Positions 7,630 through 15,228 are shown, counted from the first letter of the stretch. The stretch: 17,235 nt of DNA from Candidatus Mediterraneibacter gallistercoris (GCA_019119745.1 DWWI01000176.1:1-17235), one strand, 5' to 3'. Program-made: numbers and translations. Notes: generated by a model not told the origin, from the sequence alone.

Positions 7630-8577
7630 CTATCTGACTTTTAACATTCTGTAAATATAATCCTTGTATTCCTTTGCCTTTAATTTACTGCATATATATA
7701 CATTCGGTTCTTTTTCGCTGAAATGATTTACGTCTACCAGAACTGCACCATAACTCGGCCCCGGCGAGACGTCCACCTCACAATAATATTTTTCACAATG
7801 CTCAATGCATTCCGGATAAAGAGCGGCGGCTACAGCGGATGGATCCGCCATATCAAGATAGCTGTCGCCGAATCGTTCTCTATTTAGTTCCAGCAGATTC
7901 TTATTGCAGTCTATTGCAAATTTCCCCAGTTCTCCACTGTTACGAATCTCCTCTATCTCCTGCGGATTCAACATACAGTCTCCCAGACACGCATCCCATC
8001 CGACATATACAATTTTATTCAGCCCCGATTCTGTTACAATCTTGGCCGCCTCCGCATCCTGCCAGATATTAAACTCCGCCACCGGAGAAACATTTCCCGC
8101 TCCCAGACCTGCACTCCCCATAATTACGATCCGACCGGCTTTCATCATTGCTTTATAATCCAAGCGGATAGCCAGAGCCAGATTAGTCAGGGGTCCCAAT
8201 GCGATAATATCAATTTCCCCGTCCTCACTGTTCCGAAGTGTCTCAAGCATCTTTTCCACTCCGTTTTCTCCTGCCGCCTTCAGTCTTTGCGGCCTGAGAC
8301 CGATGTCGCCCATTCCATCAAGTCCATGAGTCTCATGAGCAAAAACAAGTTCTTTTAACAGCATCTTGGCTGTGCCTTTATACACCGGCGGCTCGTATGT
8401 ACCTGCATATTCAATCGTTGTCAGCGTATTAAGTGTCGCCTGCTCCATTGCTACATTTCCAGATACAGTCGTAATCAGCACCACTTCGTAGTGAGGGTCG
8501 TTTAAAGCCATCGCAATAGCCATGGCATCGTCTGAACCACAGTCAGTATCAATTATAATTTTCTTTTTACTTATCAT
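7630..8577 (-). CDS. Inosine-uridine-type nucleoside hydrolase
   Basis: A 315-residue protein of the nucleoside hydrolase family, which splits ribonucleosides into free base and ribose with a calcium ion bound by an Asp cluster. The cluster is present: IIIDTDCGSDDA (Asp10, Asp12, Asp16, Asp17). Also seen are THGLDGMG (83-90), ALGPLTNLA (126-134), AEFNIWQDAEAA with Asn170, and a late Asp245 in MADPSAV. Most pyrimidine and inosine-uridine members have His-Asp-Pro at this last site; here Ala244 replaces the His, so specificity or mechanism may differ. The start overlaps the end of the uridine phosphorylase gene by 11 bp. The free ribose it releases would need ribokinase, which is encoded nearby at 15300-16199. 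Confidence 0.88.
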   Translation of the reverse strand: MISKKKIIIDTDCGSDDAMAIAMALNDPHYEVVLITTVSGNVAMEQATLNTLTTIEYAGTYEPPVYKGTAKMLLKELVFAHETHGLDGMGDIGLRPQRLKAAGENGVEKMLETLRNSEDGEIDIIALGPLTNLALAIRLDYKAMMKAGRIVIMGSAGLGAGNVSPVAEFNIWQDAEAAKIVTESGLNKIVYVGWDACLGDCMLNPQEIEEIRNSGELGKFAIDCNKNLLELNRERFGDSYLDMADPSAVAAALYPECIEHCEKYYCEVDVSPGPSYGAVLVDVNHFSEKEPNVYICSKLKAKEYKDYIYRMLKVR

Positions 8578-9340
8578 CGCCTTTTTCCTGCCTCTTTTTG
8601 TCTTCTTCGATTAATATTTTGACAGCATCACACGCAAGCTCAATCGTATGATCATTCATGCTTCCGTAAGCCATGATTGCCCCTGCCCTTGCACCGCGTA
8701 TAGAGGAAACAATAAACAGAGCTGCTGTCTCCATCTCTGATGCCATAACTCTGCTCTTTTCCCAAGCCTCCCATCTCTGATGGAGACGCCCGCCGTTCGG
8801 CATACTGTCCGGATCATGCTGGCCATAGAACGAATCTTTGGATTGAGCAATTCCCTCCGCAAATTTGTATCCCTTCTCTGCGCAGGCCCTTGCCAGAGCA
8901 TCTGTCACATGCCGGTCCGCCATTGCCGGATATTCAATAGGTACATAGTGTACAGTCGTTCCCTCATCCCTGACAGATCCCGTAATGATTACACCTTCCA
9001 GACTCTCATCATAGCTCTCCGGGCAGACCCTTCCGCAGGTTCCTATCCGTATGAATACTTCTGCTCCGCAGTGGATCAATTCTTCGACCGCTATCGCAGC
9101 TGACGGGCAGCCCATCCCTGTACTTGTCACTGAAACTTTTTCGCCGTTTAACGTTCCTGTCCATGTCTTATGCTCCCTGTTGTGAGCGACAAGCACCGGA
9201 TCATCAAAATGTTTTGCTATGATATCTGTGCGGAACGGATCTCCGGGAAGCAGAACATATTTTCCGATATCACCTTTGCCGCAACAAATATGATACTGTT
9301 TTCCTTCCTTATTTAATACTTCTTTACTTGATATAGACAT
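8567..9340 (-). CDS. udp: Uridine phosphorylase
   Basis: A 257-residue member of nucleoside phosphorylase family I, cleaving uridine (or a related nucleoside) with phosphate to base and ribose-1-phosphate. Seen: LPGDPFR (31-37) for phosphate, TSTGMGCPSAA (72-82), IRIGTCG (97-103), SKDSFYGQHDP (167-177) at the base site, and SEMETAALF (201-209) holding the ribose-binding Met-Glu. The base site differs from the E. coli GQERYD pattern but resembles Gram-positive uridine phosphorylases as I recall them. The frame extends to a GTG at 9367, but AGGAGG lies 9 nt before ATG 9340, so that start is used; this SD sits inside the last codons of the MFS gene. The product feeds DeoB in the same operon. Confidence 0.88.
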   Translation of the reverse strand: MSISSKEVLNKEGKQYHICCGKGDIGKYVLLPGDPFRTDIIAKHFDDPVLVAHNREHKTWTGTLNGEKVSVTSTGMGCPSAAIAVEELIHCGAEVFIRIGTCGRVCPESYDESLEGVIITGSVRDEGTTVHYVPIEYPAMADRHVTDALARACAEKGYKFAEGIAQSKDSFYGQHDPDSMPNGGRLHQRWEAWEKSRVMASEMETAALFIVSSIRGARAGAIMAYGSMNDHTIELACDAVKILIEEDKKRQEKGDDK

Positions 9341-9344
9341 AAAC

Positions 9345-10517
9345 TTATTCCTCCTTTTTCTTTTCACTGGTATTAATCTTTATGAGCAATGCCGCAGCAA
9401 GACTTATTATGATCATCAGAGCTGTATAGTAAAACGAGATACGAATTCCCATCCGCCCCACTAAAAAGCCTGTTATGATAGGTGTCAGGATATCAGATCC
9501 TCCCCCTGCAGTTGCCACAATAGAACTTGCAATACTGATACGCTCGTATCCAATCCTTGTAGCTACGGTAACGATTACGCTGAAAAGCACGCCTAGGAAA
9601 AATCCTGCACACAGAAATCCCGAAAATAAGGCTGCCGTGTGATCTACACCAAGGACAAGCACAACTGCCGCTAATGCAAAAAGATTGTTGATGATCAATA
9701 CAGTCTGTGGTTTGACTTTTCTCAAGATCAATACAAACACAAATGATCCTGTCACGCTTCCCACATTATATACAGTGAGCATAAATGCTGCGTTTGCGGA
9801 AGAAATACCGATACTTTCAGCAAAACTTGATATGTAAAGCCCAAGCGTATTTACAACAGCACTGTACGCTGCACATAAGATCAAAAGCGCACCCCATGCT
9901 ATAAGTTTGCTTTTTGTATACAGCGGCTCGACCTGTTCGGTTTTTTTGCCCTCCGCACTATGCTCCTGCAGACGTACAAAAGGAATGCAGATCAGCATCA
10001 GAACTGGAATGACCAGTAATATATAATAGGCTCCATAAAACGGAAGATGCCATGTGAGCAGTATGCCGATCAGAAATGGTGTAGCAAAACTGCCAAGACC
10101 GAACATTGCCTGACCCACACTTAACGAGCCGGCATAATTTCTTTTGAATACCGCGCTTAATAGGACCGGACACACTGTATCCTGGGCACCCATTCCAATT
10201 CCGCCCAAACATGCAAAGAACATACCGGCATAGAAATTCACCACCAGAGGCAGGCCAATCAGATATGCCATTATAAGAATTACCCCTATGCCCAGAACTT
10301 TTTTGGTTCCAATCTTTTCTACCAGATGTCCTGTGCCGTAAACCGTCAGCACTCTTCCAAATGCATATGCAGATCCGAGAAGAACCACCTTGTCCAGACT
10401 CATATCATACATCTCTGCCAGATGCGTCAAACTGCTTCCCACTACAATACACGCAGCACCAGTCAAAAAATACATTCCAAAAGCAAGAAACGCTGTCAAT
10501 ACATTATTCCTTTTCAT
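9345..10517 (-). CDS. Major facilitator superfamily transporter
   Basis: A 390-residue polytopic membrane protein with about twelve hydrophobic helices in two halves, split by a polar loop around residues 186-205 (RLQEHSAEGKKTEQVEP). The first half has the loop 2-3 region LVEKIGTKKVLG, a form of the MFS motif A, and glycine-rich helices (CLGGIGMGAQD). The C-terminus ends with a Lys/Glu tail. The overall pattern is that of sugar or nucleoside type MFS carriers, but the substrate is not readable. Its ATG overlaps the stop of the preceding ATPase (ATGA) and its end carries the udp SD, so it is fully embedded in the operon. It may import a second substrate or export a base product; both are inferences. 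Confidence 0.85.
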   Translation of the reverse strand: MKRNNVLTAFLAFGMYFLTGAACIVVGSSLTHLAEMYDMSLDKVVLLGSAYAFGRVLTVYGTGHLVEKIGTKKVLGIGVILIMAYLIGLPLVVNFYAGMFFACLGGIGMGAQDTVCPVLLSAVFKRNYAGSLSVGQAMFGLGSFATPFLIGILLTWHLPFYGAYYILLVIPVLMLICIPFVRLQEHSAEGKKTEQVEPLYTKSKLIAWGALLILCAAYSAVVNTLGLYISSFAESIGISSANAAFMLTVYNVGSVTGSFVFVLILRKVKPQTVLIINNLFALAAVVLVLGVDHTAALFSGFLCAGFFLGVLFSVIVTVATRIGYERISIASSIVATAGGGSDILTPIITGFLVGRMGIRISFYYTALMIIISLAAALLIKINTSEKKKEE

Positions 10518-11326
10518 ACATTCTCCCTGCTCATTATCTCGTTTATCGCATCTTCAATACAGATCACACCACCCTCTATTCCAAGAGCCCTGCATACCCT
10601 GCTTACATATGGTTGTTTTAACATTGCCTTATCAAGAGCATCCATATCCCAGAATATCTCCCGCGGGGTGCCTGTCCTTACAATTTTTTTCTTTGCCATT
10701 ACGATTACTTTATCAAAGTTCATGGATACAAATTCCATATCATGTGAAATAGTAATCACTGTTTTCCCCTGCTTATGAAGGATGCGCAATATGTCTGCCA
10801 ATCTCTTGTTTCCTTCCATATCCTGTCCCGCAGTCGGCTCATCAAAAATAAGAACATCTGTATTCATAGCGATAACTGCAGCGATTGTCACAAACTTCCT
10901 TGTAGAAAGAGGAAGGTTATATGGATTTTCTTCTTTATACTTATCCATCCCTGTAATCTTAAGTGCTTCTTCAACCCGCGAATTTTCCTCCTCAGGTTCT
11001 AGTTTCATCATCTTCGGACCAAAACGTACTTCACTTTCTACAGTAGAATGAAAAATCTGGTCATCCGGATTCTGAAATACATAGCCGACTACTCTTGATA
11101 CCTGTGCGGTCGTATAATCTTTTGTATTCATATTTCCGATCAGCACATCGCCCTTTGTCGGCCTTAACAGACCATTCATCATCTTGACAGTAGTTGTTTT
11201 TCCGGCGCCGTTCTGACCTACAATGGCTACATTTTCGCCCGCCTTAATCTCCATATTAATATCATCTACTGCCAGAAATCCTCCCGGATAAGAAAAGCTT
11301 ACATTTTTAAGTATTAAATCATGCAT
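10514..11326 (-). CDS. ECF transporter ATPase with degenerate signature motif
   Basis: A 270-residue ABC ATPase, the second of two in this ECF module. Walker A is GQNGAGKT (37-44), the Q-loop is VFQNPDDQ with Gln85, Walker B is VLIFDEPT (158-165) and the switch histidine is His195 in TISHD. The signature position, where LSGGQ is expected, reads LSTRK (140-144), followed by FVTIAA. The two composite sites of the ATPase pair should therefore be unequal. The start at 11326 overlaps the first ATPase by 8 bp and has AGGAGG upstream inside that gene. The product would pair with the ATPase at 11319-12182 on the cytoplasmic side of EcfT. Confidence 0.9.
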   Translation of the reverse strand: MHDLILKNVSFSYPGGFLAVDDINMEIKAGENVAIVGQNGAGKTTTVKMMNGLLRPTKGDVLIGNMNTKDYTTAQVSRVVGYVFQNPDDQIFHSTVESEVRFGPKMMKLEPEEENSRVEEALKITGMDKYKEENPYNLPLSTRKFVTIAAVIAMNTDVLIFDEPTAGQDMEGNKRLADILRILHKQGKTVITISHDMEFVSMNFDKVIVMAKKKIVRTGTPREIFWDMDALDKAMLKQPYVSRVCRALGIEGGVICIEDAINEIMSRENV

Positions 11327-12182
11327 CCTGCTTACCCTCCTTTAACGATTCCCGGATCAGCCTTACAGCCTGATCCTCCGTCACCGGAATCTTCCGAAGC
11401 GGGAATCCTTTCTCTTTGAGCTTTGCTCCCAGAATGGCCACCTGAGGAAGAGACACTCCGCGATCAAGGAGAGAAATATCAGAAAGAATCTTTTCTTTAT
11501 CTCCCGATTTAATCAGGTGTCCTTTCTCAAACACCAGAACCTCATCCGCATATTCCGCGATCAGATCTATCTTATGCTCTACCAGAATGATCGTCTTTTT
11601 TCTATCTTTTAAAGCTTTGATAATTCGGAATACACTCTCCGTTCCTTCCGGATCGAGCTGGCTTGTAGGTTCATCAATAATCAGAATATCCGGCTCAAGC
11701 ACAATTACGGATGCCAGCGCCACTCTCTGCATCTGTCCGCCCGATAGGTCGAAGGGATTTTTTTCTGCAAGCGCCTCAATATCTGTCATTTTCATAACTT
11801 CGATCACGCGTCTCTCAATCTCTTCCACAGGAACCCCGAAGTTCTCCAATCCGTAAGCAACTTCTTCGAACACAGTATCTTTCACACCGCTGATCTGTGT
11901 AAATGGATTTTGGAATACATATCCGATCTTAGCGGAAAGTTCCCCTCCGTATTCTATTGTTTTCTTTCCCTCTACCAGCACCTCGCCTTTTAATTCACCT
12001 TTGTAAAATCCCGGAGCGAATCCTCTGAGCAATGCGCAGAAAGTTGTCTTTCCTGCGCCGTTTTCCCCCACTACTCCATAGAATTTACCGCTTTCAATCT
12101 TTAAATTCAGGTCCTCGACTGCCGGCTTTTCCGTCAATGGATAATAATAAGTCACATCTTTACATTCAATCACAACAGCCAT
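11319..12182 (-). CDS. ecfA: ECF transporter ATPase (EcfA)
   Basis: A 287-residue ABC ATPase with all motifs intact: Walker A GENGAGKT (39-46), Q-loop Gln91 in VFQNPFTQ, signature LSGGQMQR (146-153), Walker B ILIIDEPT (166-173) and His203 in LVEHK. The FQNP-TQ block is typical of energy-coupling factor ATPases. It overlaps the end of ecfT by 13 bp, with GAGG 8 nt before ATG 12182, and the next ATPase starts before it ends. Together with EcfT and the second ATPase it forms a dedicated module; whether other S components elsewhere in the genome share it cannot be told here. Confidence 0.93.
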   Translation of the reverse strand: MAVVIECKDVTYYYPLTEKPAVEDLNLKIESGKFYGVVGENGAGKTTFCALLRGFAPGFYKGELKGEVLVEGKKTIEYGGELSAKIGYVFQNPFTQISGVKDTVFEEVAYGLENFGVPVEEIERRVIEVMKMTDIEALAEKNPFDLSGGQMQRVALASVIVLEPDILIIDEPTSQLDPEGTESVFRIIKALKDRKKTIILVEHKIDLIAEYADEVLVFEKGHLIKSGDKEKILSDISLLDRGVSLPQVAILGAKLKEKGFPLRKIPVTEDQAVRLIRESLKEGKQDA

Positions 12183-12973
12183 AACATAATCCTCCCTGCA
12201 AGCAGAAGCACTGTGATTAGAACTGACGCAGCGGCCACCTTTCCTTCCCAGCCGCTTTTCTTCAGTTCAAACAAATGTGTCTTTGGCCCCTGCATTGTAA
12301 ATCCTCTTGCTTCCAGAGTAAGCACACGCTCCTCTGAACTAATGACTGCCCCTAAGATCAAAGGCACCAGTGAAGGGAAGAAAGCCTTTGCCCTGACAAT
12401 AAGATTACCCTCCGTCTCTACACCTCTGGCCTTCTGTGCATTCATGATCGTTTTACTGTTTCTTCCCAGTATTTCGATCATCTGAAGCGTAGAAGTAAAT
12501 ACATATGCCGCCTTATAATTCATTCCGGAATCTTCAAGAGCTCTTGATATTTCTTTGTTTTCTGTTGTCTGGAACAGCCATACAAAAATTCCTGCAATAT
12601 TCATAATCAAAAATGACAGGGAGACAGCTGTCCGCAATCCTCTTTCATAGATCCGCAATATACCGAACCGCCATATCAGATCTCCGCCCGGTACAAGAAA
12701 CGTCTGAACCAGCAGGATGATCAGCGCTACAACAGCCACCGTATTCAGCGCTTTTATGCACCTTCCAAGGACTCCGCTTGCCTTGCACAGTATAAGAATC
12801 ACCAAAAACTGTGGAATAAGAAATAGCGGAAGGCCGATATCTGTGACCTCTATCGTATTGACAATAAAAGTACAGACCGCATACATAAGTACGATCAACG
12901 CTTTTGTCGAAGGGTAAAGTCCTGCAAGTTTATTTGATTTTCGTATCTGTATTTTTTCAATATAATTTTCCAT
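12170..12973 (-). CDS. ecfT: ECF transporter transmembrane component EcfT
   Basis: A 267-residue membrane protein with several hydrophobic helices in the N-terminal half and two amphipathic coupling segments, each carrying the Ala-Arg-Gly motif that docks on the ATPases: QKARGVE (ARG at 182-184) and LEARGFT (ARG at 222-224). This pair is diagnostic of EcfT. The frame can begin at TTG 12979, but ATG 12973 lies 10 nt after AAAAGGA and is preferred. That SD is complementary to a TCCTTTT in the 71-bp gap upstream (12984-12990 with 13025-13031), which may restrain initiation. The gene follows the S component and precedes both ATPases. Confidence 0.92.
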   Translation of the reverse strand: MENYIEKIQIRKSNKLAGLYPSTKALIVLMYAVCTFIVNTIEVTDIGLPLFLIPQFLVILILCKASGVLGRCIKALNTVAVVALIILLVQTFLVPGGDLIWRFGILRIYERGLRTAVSLSFLIMNIAGIFVWLFQTTENKEISRALEDSGMNYKAAYVFTSTLQMIEILGRNSKTIMNAQKARGVETEGNLIVRAKAFFPSLVPLILGAVISSEERVLTLEARGFTMQGPKTHLFELKKSGWEGKVAAASVLITVLLLAGRIMLWLL

Positions 12974-13044
12974 AAACAAGCGTTCCTTTTCTTTTTACTC
13001 AAATACAACATTGTGCCATAAGTCAAAAGGAGGTTGCAAAATTA

Positions 13045-13656
13045 TTATTTTTTATCTTTCTCCTTAATGTAATTCACTCCGCATCCGAATTTCACAAGTG
13101 TTCTCGGTGGAATTACCTGAATTACCAAACGGCAGATAATAAAAGAAATTACACGGTCAAGCAGCTGGAAAATTCCCTCTGTTCCAAAAAATGCCGCCCA
13201 GATATTTGCTCCTGCTGCCATTGCCGCTGCTGTGATCAATGATGTTCCACTTCCGGTTACACCTCCGTATACAAGAACTACAATTGGTGCTGAGGATACT
13301 ACTGCAACGACTGCCATCAGGATCATAGAGATAATCCATTTCCACCATACATTAAACATTCTTTTTCTTGCGAGGAATCCGGTAACCAGACCTGCCAGAA
13401 TATTAACCGGAATAAAAGCGAAGTTGACCGGGTTTGCAATTCCAGTTACAACATTTGTCAAACCACCTGCTACTGCTCCGACCCATGGACCGCACAGCAT
13501 ACCGGCAAAAATCGTTCCGATCGTATCCAGATACATCGGAAGTTTCAAAATAGATGCCAGCTGTCCTCCCACAAAATTTACGGCCACACTGATTGGAATG
13601 ATCAGAATTGCTAACATTGAAAAATCAGTTTTAATTGAATACTTTTTTTCCTGCAT
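13045..13656 (-). CDS. ECF transporter S component, CD3073-like, substrate unknown
   Basis: A 203-residue membrane protein with about six hydrophobic segments. Features include PMYLDTIGTIFAGMLCGPWVGA and GGLTNVVTGIANPVNFAFIPV, where the conserved glycines and Asn/Pro residues resemble substrate-binding S components, and a basic C-terminal tail. From memory it resembles the CD3073 family of putative S components in Clostridioides difficile, whose substrate is not established. Its operon partners (uridine phosphorylase, nucleoside hydrolase, DeoB) point to a nucleoside or modified nucleoside. The frame reaches a TTG at 13746 and an ATG at 13689 (AGGAGG 12 nt upstream), but ATG 13656 has AAGGAGAG at 8 nt and begins the membrane protein proper, so I use it. 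First gene of the operon. Confidence 0.85.
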   Translation of the reverse strand: MQEKKYSIKTDFSMLAILIIPISVAVNFVGGQLASILKLPMYLDTIGTIFAGMLCGPWVGAVAGGLTNVVTGIANPVNFAFIPVNILAGLVTGFLARKRMFNVWWKWIISMILMAVVAVVSSAPIVVLVYGGVTGSGTSLITAAAMAAGANIWAAFFGTEGIFQLLDRVISFIICRLVIQVIPPRTLVKFGCGVNYIKEKDKK

Positions 13657-13731
13657 TTTTCTCTCTCCTTTTCCTTTGTTTGTCTGCATACTGCTTTCTG
13701 TCCTCCTTTTGACTAAGTTGTTCTGCACGGA

Positions 13732-13745
13732 TGACTTTTTTGTCA
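13732..13745. promoter_or_regulatory. Possible second regulator site, TGAC-N6-GTCA
   Basis: TGAC (13732-13735) and GTCA (13742-13745) flank six T residues in the leader of the ECF operon, about 17-30 nt after the predicted start. The half-sites match those of the main operator, but the spacer is 6 rather than 4, so this may be chance or a small leader hairpin. Confidence 0.2.
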
Positions 13746-13760
13746 ACCGAGACCTTTAAC

Positions 13761-13789
13761 TTGACCGTAGATTAGCACATATGTATAAT
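13761..13789 (+). promoter_or_regulatory. Sigma-A promoter of the Crp-family regulator
   Basis: TTGACC (13761-13766), 17 bp, TATAAT (13784-13789) on the plus strand. Transcription would start near 13796-13797, exactly at the left edge of the operator 13797-13810, so bound regulator should block its own promoter. Confidence 0.8.
13769..13777 (-). promoter_or_regulatory. Extended -10 of the ECF/nucleoside operon
   Basis: On the minus strand TG-C-TAATCT (13777-13769) has the extended TGn form but no good -35. The predicted start is near 13762. The operator centre at 13803.5 is then about -41.5, the class II activator position, which fits a promoter that needs the regulator. The leader to ATG 13656 is about 105 nt. 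Confidence 0.5.
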
Positions 13790-13796
13790 TAAAAAA

Positions 13797-13810
13797 ATGA
13801 CGTTTGTCAT
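13797..13810. promoter_or_regulatory. Crp/FNR-type operator ATGAC-N4-GTCAT in the divergent promoter region
   Basis: ATGACGTTTGTCAT is a 14-bp palindrome with the same half-site spacing as FNR boxes. It lies between the regulator and the ECF operon, and a second copy lies upstream of rbsK (16264-16281). Both are 29.5 bp from the first base of an extended -10, so recognition by the adjacent regulator is a strong inference. Confidence 0.65.
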
Positions 13811-13854
13811 CTTTCTCTATTATTTTTAACAAAAGAAAGGGGTATATTCGCTAT

Positions 13855-14550
13855 ATGTACAGCAAAACTTCCAAAGCATTAGAAATCGTTTTTTCCGGTG
13901 CGTATAATCCTATAAACCCATATCCCGCGCTTCAGGAGTATCTAGCCGAGGCACGTCTGCTGGATTTTCAGAAAGAGGAAACCATCATCAGCCAAGGCGA
14001 TCCATGCCGCTATATCTACATACTTATCTCCGGGCGTGTCAGTGTTTTAAACTGCATCAGCTGGGACAATGATAATGTCATTGACTTTATCGAACCATTA
14101 GATATCATGGGACTGGTTGAATATTTAAACAAAATAAGTGCTTACACAGCTTTTGTAGTCGCCCAGAGCAAATGTTATATCCTTCGCATTCCTCTTTCTG
14201 TTTTTGAAACAATCATACGGGAAAACGCCTATATCTGTTACCAAACTTTGGTAACCATGGGGGCCTCGCTCAAGTCAAACATGGATCGTGCTGAAACAAA
14301 CCAGCTGTTTCACTCCAAAGATATTCTGGGACATTATCTTTTTCTCCAGGCACAGCGGAAGACACCTTATGTCTGCCCGCTTACCCGAAAAAATCTTGCC
14401 GAAACACTCCATATCAACCTGCGCACCTTATACCGCCATCTCTCAGACTTTGAGGAAAAAGGCTATATTGAACTCCGAAAAGGGAAAATTATCATCGAGC
14501 AAAAGAATCTGGAAAAATTGTCTGTTCGATATGGGGATGTCATACTATGA
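13855..14550 (+). CDS. Crp/FNR-family transcriptional regulator
   Basis: A 231-residue regulator. Residues about 20-130 form a cyclic-nucleotide-binding-like beta barrel (EETIISQGDPCRYIYILISGRVSV, then IEPLDIMGLVEYL), and residues about 165-225 a winged helix of Crp type (KNLAETLHINLRTLYRHLSDFEEKGYIELRKGKI), where INLRTLYRHL would be the recognition helix. There is no obvious N-terminal Cys cluster, so it is not a classical FNR; the effector is unknown and could be a nucleoside or a pentose phosphate. The frame extends to a TTG at 13804 inside the operator; ATG 13855 with AAGGGG 12 nt upstream is preferred. It is divergent from the ECF operon, and its own promoter is overlapped by the operator, predicting autorepression. 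Confidence 0.88.
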   Translation: MYSKTSKALEIVFSGAYNPINPYPALQEYLAEARLLDFQKEETIISQGDPCRYIYILISGRVSVLNCISWDNDNVIDFIEPLDIMGLVEYLNKISAYTAFVVAQSKCYILRIPLSVFETIIRENAYICYQTLVTMGASLKSNMDRAETNQLFHSKDILGHYLFLQAQRKTPYVCPLTRKNLAETLHINLRTLYRHLSDFEEKGYIELRKGKIIIEQKNLEKLSVRYGDVIL

Positions 14551-14583
14551 TATAAAATTGCAATAACGTCTTAAAAGTTTTTC

Positions 14584-14612
14584 TTGAATTTTAGAATCAA
14601 TTGTGTTAGATT
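14584..14612 (+). promoter_or_regulatory. Possible promoter of the desulfidase-like gene
   Basis: TTGAAT (14584-14589), 17 bp, TAGATT (14607-14612) with TGT just before the -10. It lies in the 94-bp gap after the regulator gene; no operator copy is near it. The gene may also be read from the regulator promoter. Confidence 0.45.
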
Positions 14613-14644
14613 TGTCTGTAGATTTTACAAAGGAGGACAATTTT

Positions 14645-15208
14645 ATGAAAAAAATCTTATTTGTATCTCACTGTATTCTGAATACATCAGCCAAAGTTGT
14701 CCTGTATAATCAGCAGGAGATTGACGCCGAAGAGAACCTCAGGAAAAAATTTATGCGCAAAGCAATCGACAGTGATATACAACTCATCCAGCTGCCCTGT
14801 CCCGAATTCACTCTCTATGGTGCAAGACGCTGGGGACATGTCAGCAATCAGTTTGATAATGTCTTTTTCCGCACACATTGCCGCAATATCCTGACACCGA
14901 TTATACAGCAGTTAAAAGAATATCTGCAAAACGAGGACATGTTTGAAGTGCTTGGATTTGTTGGCGTAGACGGCAGCCCAAGCTGCGGAGTAGACTATAC
15001 CTGTTATGCGGACTGGTATGGTTCTTTTGATGGTCGAACCGGACTGGACGAAACCCTTGCCTCGTGTAAACTCGGTAAAGGCCCCGGTATCTTGATGCGG
15101 GTACTGAAAGAAATGCTTGAAGACGAAGGATTATCCGATAAAGTCCGGATTTCCTCTCTCTATGCTCCCGAGCCCGAAAAATGTATAAAGATGCTTGAAT
15201 CAATATGA
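14645..15208 (+). CDS. TudS/DUF523-related putative desulfidase (CD3072-like)
   Basis: A 187-residue cytoplasmic protein with three spaced cysteines in the layout of the thiouracil desulfidase TudS (DUF523): Cys10 in SHCILN, Cys52 in LPCPEF with Glu54, and Cys114 in GSPSCGVD with Ser113. In TudS three such cysteines hold a [4Fe-4S] cluster whose free iron takes sulfur from 2-thiouracil. From memory the nearest named group is the CD3072 family of C. difficile, which sits beside the CD3073 S component, just as here. AGGAGG lies 8 nt before ATG 14645; a GTG at 14603 in frame has no such site. It follows the regulator and ends at a strong terminator. Activity on thiolated bases or nucleosides is inferred, not shown. 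Confidence 0.78.
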   Translation: MKKILFVSHCILNTSAKVVLYNQQEIDAEENLRKKFMRKAIDSDIQLIQLPCPEFTLYGARRWGHVSNQFDNVFFRTHCRNILTPIIQQLKEYLQNEDMFEVLGFVGVDGSPSCGVDYTCYADWYGSFDGRTGLDETLASCKLGKGPGILMRVLKEMLEDEGLSDKVRISSLYAPEPEKCIKMLESI

Positions 15209-15228
15209 TTAATACACATATGCATAAT

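Noticed and set aside
13656..13746. Longer S component starting at TTG 13746 or ATG 13689
   Set aside because: The TTG lies in a TTGACA next to the operator-like repeat with no ribosome binding site. The ATG has its SD 12 nt away, while ATG 13656 has AAGGAGAG at 8 nt. The 13689 start is not excluded.
13741..13746. TTGACA as the -35 of the ECF operon
   Set aside because: At 16-18 bp downstream on the minus strand there is only GAACAA-like sequence and no acceptable -10; the extended -10 at 13769-13777 with the operator is better.
13657..13762. Riboswitch in the ECF operon leader
   Set aside because: About 105 nt with only short stems (TGAC/GTCA, AAGTT/AACTT) and none of the conserved cores I know for purine, TPP, FMN, cobalamin, preQ1 or related classes.
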